NCBI GenBank assembly: GCA_041391485.1 | Contig: JAWKNY010000002.1 | Location: forward strand, 62,001-126,000 | Length of the DNA stretch: 64,000 nucleotides | Direction of reading: 5' to 3' | From: JACKAF01 sp041391485 | GTDB taxonomy: Bacteria; Bdellovibrionota; FAC87; UBA2466; JACKAF01 | Shown: in pieces, positions 8,171 through 16,002 of the stretch | Layout of the letters: every line of letters begins with the position of its first letter | Numbering within the stretch: position 1 is the first letter of the stretch | Program-made: the position numbers and the translations under genes | The notes under the pieces: generated by a model | What the model saw: only the letters and a program-made list of their open reading frames with translations | Told to the model about the DNA's origin: nothing | The model's database searches: none

Positions 8171-9417
8171 TTAGGGACGGCGGTGTATCTCCAAACGCTC
8201 CGCAACCAGGCGGTTAATACGCACCAGATCCAATCCCGAAGCGCGGATCACACTACTTGCCATGTTCACGTAAAAACATCCGAGGAATCACTTGTGTGAA
8301 AACCCGGAAAAGGTCGCCCCGTCGCGATAGCGTGCAAAGCAGCCGACTGCACAACAAGCTCCTGGACCCAGCTGTTGACTCGTTCACCGCGGTAGAGTGG
8401 CGGCTCCAGTCTTTCATTCAGTTCTCTGACAAAAGCGTCGAGATTTCGGTACCCCAATCCCCGCACGTCTTCATAAAAAGTGCCGTGCAACTGAAACCGC
8501 GATTCCCCCTCAGTGTTGGTGGTGCTGGCAAGCGCCGCCGCCAACTCAAAGCCCTGAGGGTAAGGGTTGAGCGCGATGGCTTCAGCCACCTGCTGCAAAA
8601 GATTGTCGCGATCGCGCGCCTGGGCATCCGCGCGCCGAACCGGGTTGGTAGACGCCTGCCCCGCGCTAATCAAACCGGCTCCCACTAACTCGCGGCGCAC
8701 GCGGCGAAATTCACGTCCGTCCATCTGCCAGCTCGCGACCTGGGTACGCACCCGTTCCTGGCGTCGGGCGAACTTTTCATAGGCGCGGCGGAAACTTCCA
8801 TCCCCCCCAAACTGGTTGTACAGCTCCGCATAGCTGCTCAAATACGAAAGATCCGAATTCGCCGCCGGGGTGAAATTGGCAGGCTGTTGGCCGCGTCGGG
8901 CGTCCAAACTTCTTTGGTGCCGGTAGGCGAGCTCCAGATATATCCGCTTCAGAAAACGCTCGCGATCGGATTGCAAGCTGCCTTCAATCCGTCTTCGCTG
9001 GCGCCACGTAGCAGACAGATTCCCTCCCGCCGCGCGAAAGCACTTCTCGTAGAGATCTACAAACTCAGGCGCGCTTAGCAGGCGCGTGCTGCCGTCTTCA
9101 TCGCTATACTCGACGAGGGTTTCGCTGAACGCACCCAACAAAAGCTCCGTCGCTTCGGTGTCCTTATATACCCACATCAAGTTGAACGTGCGGTTTCGGA
9201 TCTCACTTTGCTGAAAAAGATGGACGTGAATGGCTTCCAAGTCCCTGACGAGCGGAACGCGGGAGAAATTGGCCAGGCGCTCCCGGAGGGTTTCAACACC
9301 GACGCTGCGGGAAACCGAACGCACCAGGAAGTCGTTGATATCGCAGCGGAGCTGGGAAGCCCAAGCGGACCAAACGAGCAAGAAAGAGAAAACAACGATA
9401 CTGAGACGCGTTCGCAC
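8171..9417 (-). CDS. Exported protein of unknown function (frameshifted near C-terminus)
   Basis: GTG at 9417 is chosen because AGGAGG lies 6 nt upstream; the ATG at 9432 would place that box inside the gene. The product starts MRTRLSIVVFSFLLVWSAWAS, a signal peptide, then a long charged, helix-rich region of about 370 residues with paired cysteines early on. The frame stops at 8266, but adding one A to the A5 run at 8272-8276 continues it for 33 more sensible residues (VNMASSVIRASGLDLVRINR and on) to a stop at 8171. No domain recognised. Convergent with the host-attachment-like gene. Confidence 0.65.
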
Positions 9418-9520
9418 GCAGAACCTCCTCATGGATGCGCCCCAATACCAAAAACGGCGCCACCTTAGCATACCTACCCGAAGGATCAAGGACTGTTAGC
9501 AGTGCGTAACACGGATTTTC

Positions 9521-9551
9521 TTGACCCTGACGTAACGTCAGCCCGTATCCT
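9521..9551 (+). promoter_or_regulatory. MerR-type promoter with 19-bp spacer and palindromic operator
   Basis: TTGACC (-35, 9521-9526) and TATCCT (-10, 9546-9551) are 19 bp apart, the over-long spacing that MerR-family proteins correct by DNA distortion. Inside lies the perfect 7+1+7 palindrome CTGACGTAACGTCAG (9527-9541). The predicted transcription start falls at about 9558, the A of the ATG, so the mRNA is probably leaderless. This fits autoregulation by the adjacent TipA-like gene. Confidence 0.85.
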
Positions 9552-9557
9552 AAGCAC

Positions 9558-10352
9558 ATGAGCACAAAACCCAAAAAAACATACAAGATCAACGAACTGG
9601 CAAAGCTCTCCGGCGTTTCCGTTAGGACCCTGCGTTTCTATGACGAGATCGGATTGCTGAAGCCCGCCTACTCCGGTGAGAACGGCTACCGGTATTATGA
9701 AAAAGAGCAGTTGCTCCTCTTGCAGCAAATCCTCTTTTACCGTGAACTCGACTTCGAGCTTTCCGAAATTGGGCATCTGCTCTCGGCGACGGATTTTGAC
9801 AAAAAGGAGGCGCTGCGCACTCACCGCAAGTACCTGGAGAAAGAGGCCCAGCGCTTTGAGGTTTTGATCCAAACGCTCGATCGCACCCTCTCACACTTAG
9901 AAAAGGAGACCCCTATGCGAGACAAAGAAATGTACGAAGGTTTCTTCGATCCAAAACGCCAAAAGAAATATGAAGCCGAGCTGGTGGATCGCTACGGCTC
10001 GCACGCAGAGGATCATATTAAAGAAAGCCGCAAACGCACGAAAAACTGGAAAAAAGGGGACTACGAAGACGTGGCCAAAGCCTATGACAGGCTTCACCGC
10101 GCTTTTACGGAAGCTCTAAAAGACGGAAAGAAGGCGAGTGATCCAGAAGTGCAATCCCTCGTAAGTGAGCATTATAATGTTGTTAATCGCTTCTGGACTC
10201 CGGACAGAACCGCCTACATTGGGCTCGGCTCCCTCTACTGCGAGCACAAGGATTTTCGTCGGCTCTATGACGGCTACCACCCCGATTTAGCTCCGTTTCT
10301 TGCCAAAGCCATGCAGCTCTACGCAGAATCGCACTTGCCGCTGAAAAAGTAG
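9558..10352 (+). CDS. MerR-family regulator with TipAS ligand-binding domain
   Basis: 264 residues. Residues 9-75 form the MerR winged helix (KINELAKLSGVSVRTLRFYD, then GYRYY), 80-120 the dimerising coiled coil, and about 140-260 a TipAS-like all-alpha drug-binding domain (VAKAYDRLHRAF, SLVSEHYNVVNRFWTP). Family members bind thiopeptides or other hydrophobic drugs and activate their own promoter, and the operator immediately upstream supports this. No Shine-Dalgarno is present, in line with a leaderless transcript. The next gene starts 18 nt downstream and may be co-transcribed. Confidence 0.9.
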   Translation: MSTKPKKTYKINELAKLSGVSVRTLRFYDEIGLLKPAYSGENGYRYYEKEQLLLLQQILFYRELDFELSEIGHLLSATDFDKKEALRTHRKYLEKEAQRFEVLIQTLDRTLSHLEKETPMRDKEMYEGFFDPKRQKKYEAELVDRYGSHAEDHIKESRKRTKNWKKGDYEDVAKAYDRLHRAFTEALKDGKKASDPEVQSLVSEHYNVVNRFWTPDRTAYIGLGSLYCEHKDFRRLYDGYHPDLAPFLAKAMQLYAESHLPLKK

Positions 10353-10370
10353 CTCGCATAGGGTAGAGGC

Positions 10371-12092
10371 ATGTTTCTAAAAGGATTCATGCTGGGCGTG
10401 TTCTGGACGGCCACCGCGACCGCGGCGCTGTTTGTAACACCGAAAGATCCCCTACCCGAGCTCGCGCTTGGGACACGCTTTTGCGGGACAAAACCAGGCA
10501 CAACGGCCTACCATTTTGACCACTGCCCGCGCTACCGCAACTTCGTATCGCACGTTTCCGAAGACATCGCGGCACAGGCAAAACGAGCCCGCGAAAAAGT
10601 AGGGAGTTATCCCTTGGACGTGCTCGACCCGCAGTGGTTGCGATCGGCAAAGACGCGCTTTGCGCTGACCGGAATTGTGTACCGCGGGGATCGACAAGGT
10701 CTGCTCCGCGGACCGTGCTCCGAGATTCGTCTGGTGTACCGGCTGGTGGGAAGCTACTTGGACGGCGATAAAGAGCAGGAGACCTATCTGCCTTTCACCC
10801 TGCTGCTTGCGTATGAGATCACCGCGGAGGCTTCTGCTTGTTCCGCGCTGGCGGCAAATAGTTTGGATCCTTCGAAACAGCAAAGCACCTGGGTTGACGC
10901 GATTCAAAAATCGCCCTTTCGCGTAGAACTAAACTTCCTTGATCTACGTGTGGAAGCCCCAATTTTAGAAAAGTCTGCGGGCTACGCCGAATATTTTATG
11001 CGTACTTTTAGACCTGTGGGCGAGGATCTGGAGCCCGTCGGGCTTGAGAACACACCCGATGTTGAAAAGATATTGAGCGACCCTCAAAAAAGAAAAGAGT
11101 ACGAAGAATGGATTCGAAAGAACCTATCTGAAATTGAAAAAGGAACGGCACGGTTGCCGGATGAACTTTGTGCCAAGCACGCCGTCTCCATTGCACCTTT
11201 CGGCGCACTTAGAAAAATCAACGCGCCTTACTCACAACTGCCACTTCCAAAGTTGGATCTCAAACCGCATAAAAAAATAGCAACGCCCAATTTACTTTTG
11301 AGACGCTTAAATGGAATGAGCTGCCAGGGTTGCCACCAAACCCGAAGCGACGCAGGCTTTCACTTCTTAGGCGCCAATCTCGAGAAGAGCTTCCGCTTCA
11401 ATCGAACCGCTCTTCCCACCTCAGCACATTTTACTTCCGAACAAAAGTGGAGAGAGCAAGCCGCACGAGCGATCGCCAAAGGAAAACCGTTTGCGAGTCG
11501 TCCGTTTGCAGGCGAGTTGGATGCACCCACATCGTCACCGGGGAATGTCTGCACCTTATCCAAAAACTTCTCTCGTTCCGGTTGCGGCCACTCACTCAGC
11601 TGTCGGCACCCGTGGGAGTCAGACACGCCGGAAGTGAACGTCGGTTATTGCCAGATAAAAAAAGCGCCCATTGCGGGTGAACCCTGTCTGCTTGGTAATT
11701 GGACTAACAAAGGTGGAATGGACGACGGCCTGGAAGGCGTTTTCAGCACGGACTGTTTTGGTCGTGCTCAGTGCCTGCCGCAGAAGATCGGCTTTCCCGG
11801 CGGGCTTTGTGCGGCCTCTTGCGAAGATAAACCGCCTAATTCTGTGTGCCACCGTGTACCGGCATTGCAAAAAATTTACAGACTGTCCGGGCCGCGAATC
11901 AGGGGCTTAGAAAAAAATGCTTTCAGGAAGCCGCAACTCCTGTCTCCCTTGCAGCGCCTGTATGGAATTGACATGCCATGTCGCCCTGACTACGTTTGCG
12001 CCTTAAGAGAGGCAGGGGACGAGACTAAGGGGGGAGCTTGTGTTCCGCCCTATTTCCTTCCCCAATTAAACACTCGCGGCCATCAATTTTAG
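10371..12092 (+). CDS. Exported cysteine-rich protein with a CxxCH haem-type motif
   Basis: 573 residues, N-terminal signal (MFLKGFMLGVFWTATATAA). Around residue 315 SCQGCHQTRSDAGFHFLG gives a CxxCH motif followed by the FHFLG pattern seen in cytochrome-like proteins of delta-type bacteria. The C-terminal third has about twelve cysteines in short loops (CTLSKNFSRSGCG, CFGRAQCLP, CAASCED), suggesting disulfides. I do not recognise a named family. Probably a periplasmic or surface c-type haem protein. The next exported gene follows 30 nt later and both have cysteine-rich ends with similar wording (CLLGNW, CLPVDT), so they are a likely pair. Confidence 0.65.
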   Translation: MFLKGFMLGVFWTATATAALFVTPKDPLPELALGTRFCGTKPGTTAYHFDHCPRYRNFVSHVSEDIAAQAKRAREKVGSYPLDVLDPQWLRSAKTRFALTGIVYRGDRQGLLRGPCSEIRLVYRLVGSYLDGDKEQETYLPFTLLLAYEITAEASACSALAANSLDPSKQQSTWVDAIQKSPFRVELNFLDLRVEAPILEKSAGYAEYFMRTFRPVGEDLEPVGLENTPDVEKILSDPQKRKEYEEWIRKNLSEIEKGTARLPDELCAKHAVSIAPFGALRKINAPYSQLPLPKLDLKPHKKIATPNLLLRRLNGMSCQGCHQTRSDAGFHFLGANLEKSFRFNRTALPTSAHFTSEQKWREQAARAIAKGKPFASRPFAGELDAPTSSPGNVCTLSKNFSRSGCGHSLSCRHPWESDTPEVNVGYCQIKKAPIAGEPCLLGNWTNKGGMDDGLEGVFSTDCFGRAQCLPQKIGFPGGLCAASCEDKPPNSVCHRVPALQKIYRLSGPRIRGLEKNAFRKPQLLSPLQRLYGIDMPCRPDYVCALREAGDETKGGACVPPYFLPQLNTRGHQF

Positions 12093-12122
12093 CCGCAAGG
12101 ATTGTTACAAAGAGGAGTAGTT

Positions 12123-12659
12123 ATGAAACGTTTGCTAGCTGCATTGTTTGTTCTGTTCTTGGTTCAGAACGTAAACGCAGAAGAAAAAAAATGGTTTGAA
12201 GAAGGTTTCGTAAAAAATGCGCTAAAAGGCCGCGCGGCCGAAATGTTGAACGACACCGGTTTTTCGATCGAAGAGATCAACTGGTATCGTTGCGGTGCCA
12301 TTTCTCAGGCGCAGTACAAACACGCCGAACTTTTCGTCAACCACCAAGAACCCGCCGAGTGTTATGAAGACAAAGATTGCGCGATCGGTTCGCTCGGTGG
12401 CTTCTGTGCCGTAGCCGCTCACAAGAGCCAGCTGGAAGGCTACGCGCTTTACACCAAATCGCCCGCTTACCAGTACCTTGCCAAGAGCTGGCGCAGTAAC
12501 CGCTGTCACGGACCCGTTGGGCTATGCCTGCCCGTAGATACGGCTTTCTGCCAAAAAGAAGGCCGTTCGCGCGTTGGCAAATGCCAGGGCAAATGGGCCG
12601 ACAAAGCCAGCGATGAACCCATTTTCATGCGCTCACTTGCCGAAGGCGACGACAAGTAA
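12123..12659 (+). CDS. Small exported cysteine-containing protein
   Basis: 178 residues from ATG 12123, which has GAGGAG 5 nt upstream. Signal peptide MKRLLAALFVLFLVQNVNAE, then eight cysteines (WYRCGAI, AECYEDKDCAIG, GGFCAVA, NRCHGPVGLCLP, FCQKEGRSRVGKCQG). No family recognised. Likely in an operon with the CxxCH protein upstream; a strong terminator follows directly. Confidence 0.7.
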   Translation: MKRLLAALFVLFLVQNVNAEEKKWFEEGFVKNALKGRAAEMLNDTGFSIEEINWYRCGAISQAQYKHAELFVNHQEPAECYEDKDCAIGSLGGFCAVAAHKSQLEGYALYTKSPAYQYLAKSWRSNRCHGPVGLCLPVDTAFCQKEGRSRVGKCQGKWADKASDEPIFMRSLAEGDDK

Positions 12660-12674
12660 GCGTTCGCTTGGAAG

Positions 12675-12711
12675 ACCCCGCACTCTCTCTTCCAGAGGTG
12701 CGGGGTTTTTT
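12675..12711 (+). terminator. Rho-independent terminator
   Basis: CCCCGCAC pairs with GTGCGGGG across a short pyrimidine-rich loop, followed by a run of six T. It closes the 10371-12659 unit. Confidence 0.9.
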
Positions 12712-12823
12712 ATTGTGATTTTCATTACTTAAACACCGGACTTTACGGTTGATCTCGGGCCTCAGTTTAGTTAAGTTCCGCCCATCTATCGTTAGATAAA
12801 TTTCTGGAATCTAGGTGAGCGGC

Positions 12824-14123
12824 ATGAATCCCGGTTTTTTTCGTATTATGGTTTTGATTTCCCTGTCGTGCGGAACCTTGCTTACGGCAGTGGACAAAGT
12901 GAATCGAGTTCCCGACTGGTCCAAGGTCCACGTCCCTTTAGGAGGGAGTTACGTCCCTGTAACAACCTATTTCACGCACGTAGCGTGCATTAAGAGCCTC
13001 ACCACCTTGGACGGTGCCGCAGCCTATGCCCACAGGTTCCTAACTTACCTCTATCCCAAGAGCAATCCCTTTCAATCCGTGGATGAGTTTCAAGCGTTTC
13101 TCAATCGCCTGGATAAACTTGTTTACGCGCGGCTTGCGCAAGTGGGTAAAGAACGCCGGGCTCTAGGCACCGATTCCGCCCGATCCGCAGAGGCCTTGGA
13201 GTGGGAGTACTCCTTTCTGGAGAAACTTTTCGACGAGTACGAAGCTTTCCAATCCGAGTTTCTGCGACGGGTTTCGACCTTCGGTACTTTGAACGACGAA
13301 AGCTTGCGCTGGGAGAAGACCTACCTGGATCTGTACGGGACTTCGGAATTGAGCGAACTCGCCGGTGTCATCTTTCAGCTCCATCACCGGCTGGGAGTGT
13401 ACGACGAGATACGGGATCGCATTGCGCGAACGTCCGAGCAAACAGCTGCGGTACCACCGCTTGCTTTTTTGCCAAGTCCCCTTCGCCGCGCTATTGAACA
13501 AAAGCTCAAGCTGACCGAAGAACGCCGTCACTCCGAACCGATTTGGAAAGCCTATGAACACTTTCTCGCAAAAGCTGAGGAGATTGCCGCCTGGAGGCAG
13601 GAAGGTCTTTTTGCTGTGGGGGACGACCTAGCGGAAGTGCAACTCGAAATCGCAAAACTCGAAAAAGAAAAAGCCGAACTGGCAGCCGCTCTCCCAAAAT
13701 TGCTCCTCTTTAATGGCACACAAAAACCGCAGTATGTCGCGATTGAGGTTCGTCCCATGCGAGGGCCAAATCGAACCACCAATAGCACTGAGGCACTGCG
13801 CGACGCTTTGGTCGAGATGTACCACCAGCTTGCGCGCAAAAAAGGCTGGAACTTCCGAAAAGTGGACAATAGTTTCGTAATCCTCTGGGGCCCGAAAGCG
13901 TTTGACTACCTTGCGGGCGAAGGGGAAACACACGCTTAATGGCGCTCTCGGAACAGAAACCAGGAACTACAACCACACCGCCTTTGTAACAGCCGTAGAG
14001 ATCAATAAAGACACTCTCGACGTGAATTTTCTAAACTCATCAGGACGCTCGCAACGACGAACACCCGAACCGGTCCTACGCTTTCAGCGCGCCCGGAAAA
14101 GCCTCTGCGAAATTCAGGAATAG
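12824..14123 (+). CDS. Exported protein with release-factor-like (PCRF) C-terminal part (frameshifted)
   Basis: ATG at 12824 follows AGGTGA; the first 25 residues form a plausible signal peptide or anchor. Residues about 60-290 are helical. From about 270 the pattern is that of the PCRF domain of RF1/RF2: a Leu/Glu heptad helix (LEIAKLEKEKAELAAALPKL), strand YVAIEVRP in place of the GGxEA loop, MYHQLARKKGWNF, then FDYLAGEGE. The frame stops at 13939; dropping one base near 13918-13935 continues as HTLNGALGTETRNYNHTAFVTAVEI, which fits the RF segment E-x-GVHR...RRHTS-x-x-V. The GGQ motif is not visible (NSSGRSQRR in its place) and the frame ends at 14123, with a further open stretch to 14243. 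Homology is inferred by eye. Confidence 0.5.
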
Positions 14124-14259
14124 ACTCTGAAATTTTCCGTCCAGATTTTCCACGCGGATGAGGTCTTAAACGGCACACAAACCGAAGCCTTCTTTGATGC
14201 CTTGCTTTTGCAGGCCGCCATCAATAGGCTGCAGCCCGAATAGGAATAGAGAAGCACGA

Positions 14260-15261
14260 ATGGTTCAAAAACTCGTTACGTTTTTGGTAGCTTTGGGGGC
14301 TATCTGGGCGGTGCCTCTTTGCGCCGTTTCCGTGCAGATCTTTGTAGAGCAGCCAGCACCCCCGAACTGTTCGTCCGCCGTCAAATCCGCGTTGAACCGC
14401 AAACTGCAGTTCCTCACGACCCGAATCAGTCAGCCGAAAATTTATATAAAGCCCATTGAGAGAATGATCTTCCTCCGTGGCAGCGGCGGCGCGATCCTAT
14501 CGCCAAGCGATTTTCTTTCGCGCATGGCTTCCACGCTCCCGGAGGATGAGGTCTTGGCAGCGGCACGCCAGGTACTGAGCACGGCCAACGCCCGGCCTAA
14601 CTTTATCTCCTGCGTGCTCGGAAAGAACTGCGCTTTCATCAAGCCTCCAAATTCTGAAGAAACGGACGCCAAGTTCACGGCTCATCACGCCACCCTTGGA
14701 GGCAGTTTGGAACTTGAGGCCTTTACTCCCGATTCCGAACCCACAACTGAGGCACTCTCCTCCTTAGTCTGGAAGAATCCCGAGTACGTCGCCATCGTGG
14801 TGGACCCGCCACAACATGAATTCCACCATCTATTAGTGGATTGGTACGCGGACTGGGTGCATGAAGCCTCCCATGTCGTCGTACTCGACAGGGTGGGTGA
14901 ATGGTTGGAAGCTCTCCAAAGACTTTCCTCGCACGGTGCAGAGATTCGAGACGGTGCTTTGAAGTATTTACGCCTCAAAAAAGATCGCCAGGTCCTTGAG
15001 GCGGCGTACTATTATTTGCTCACCGAAGGAATCGCTCACCAAACGGACAACCTTATCCACACCTCCCACCAGGCTTCGCCAGACTATGTACCGGACATAG
15101 TGGAGGTGCAGCAGCACATCCTGGCGGAGATGGAAACCCTTCGTCCCGGAAGTGGCAGGGAACTTCAGATTACAAGCCCCCAAGCAGTTTTCCCAAGGGC
15201 CCGCGCCCTCTTCGATTCGATGCAGCAAACCATTCAACAAGCCGCCGCACTCCCACACTAG
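14260..15261 (+). CDS. Exported HExxH (zincin-like) protein
   Basis: 333 residues from ATG 14260; signal peptide MVQKLVTFLVALGAIWAVPLC. WVHEASHVVVLDRVG carries an HExxH zinc-protease motif, and YYLLTEGIAHQTD about 45 residues later could give the third (Glu) ligand, as in gluzincins. Preceded by a His-rich strand (HEFHHLL). Otherwise unlike families I know. Probably a periplasmic metallopeptidase; substrate unknown. Confidence 0.6.
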   Translation: MVQKLVTFLVALGAIWAVPLCAVSVQIFVEQPAPPNCSSAVKSALNRKLQFLTTRISQPKIYIKPIERMIFLRGSGGAILSPSDFLSRMASTLPEDEVLAAARQVLSTANARPNFISCVLGKNCAFIKPPNSEETDAKFTAHHATLGGSLELEAFTPDSEPTTEALSSLVWKNPEYVAIVVDPPQHEFHHLLVDWYADWVHEASHVVVLDRVGEWLEALQRLSSHGAEIRDGALKYLRLKKDRQVLEAAYYYLLTEGIAHQTDNLIHTSHQASPDYVPDIVEVQQHILAEMETLRPGSGRELQITSPQAVFPRARALFDSMQQTIQQAAALPH

Positions 15262-15393
15262 AATTGAGACAATCTCATTCCTAAGACAGCGGTCTTCCTG
15301 CAAATCGTTTCCCTTTTGAAAAAACAAACACCCGGTAAGCCTGAATCTTGGTGGCACACCCTTTGCTCTACTTTGGAAGTGGAGGAGGAGCGT

Positions 15394-15957
15394 ATGCTTA
15401 CAAAGCTTCTAAAAGTCGTTGCCCTTGGAGCCGGTTCATTGATCTTATTATCCGCTTGCGGGGAGACCCCACAGGCAAACTCGGCAACCACCACCGCTGT
15501 GCCGGTGGTTCCAGTCGCGGTTGCGCCCGAGCCCCCACCGCCCGTCCCCGTCGATCCGCTGGAAGAGTTCTGGGACTTTTGGGTCAAGGAGGTTCCAACA
15601 AGTTACGGGAGAAAGGTCCACACACTCACTTTGGTGAGTAATGAGAACGGGAAGTTCTTTCAGTCGGAAACGACTTGCTACTTTAAGGTGGGTCCGAACT
15701 CATTCCAGTTAAAGTCGGCGAGTGCTTTTGCTCCCATTGCCGTCATCCCCGGAGCCAGCTTCTATTCGCTTGCGGGTACCGAAACCGACGCGGAAACGTA
15801 CGTGGATGACAACGGGACGGTTCACAAGTGCGAAGCCGCTATTCGAAGCGGCCAGTACCGGCTCACGCTGGATCAAGATGACAAGATGTGGGTGGAGCAA
15901 CCTCAAGGCAACGCTGCAGGCGTACCGAGTGGGCCCTACTGGCGAAACGAACTGTAA
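15394..15957 (+). CDS. Lipoprotein of unknown function
   Basis: 187 residues. ATG at 15394 follows GGAGGAGGAG. The N-terminus ends in the lipobox LLSAC, so it is lipid-anchored. A Thr/Val/Pro-rich spacer (about 30-65) separates the anchor from a compact domain of about 120 residues. No family recognised. Confidence 0.75.
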   Translation: MLTKLLKVVALGAGSLILLSACGETPQANSATTTAVPVVPVAVAPEPPPPVPVDPLEEFWDFWVKEVPTSYGRKVHTLTLVSNENGKFFQSETTCYFKVGPNSFQLKSASAFAPIAVIPGASFYSLAGTETDAETYVDDNGTVHKCEAAIRSGQYRLTLDQDDKMWVEQPQGNAAGVPSGPYWRNEL

Positions 15958-15968
15958 CAACGGGCTTG

Positions 15969-15997
15969 GCCGATCCGTGTCTTAGGACCGGATCGGC
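15969..15997. terminator. Hairpin between convergent genes
   Basis: GCCGATCCG and CGGATCGGC form a perfect 9-bp stem with an 11-nt loop midway between two convergent genes. There is no T-run on either side, so it would be a weak or Rho-assisted bidirectional terminator. Confidence 0.5.
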
Positions 15998-16002
15998 TTA
16001 TC

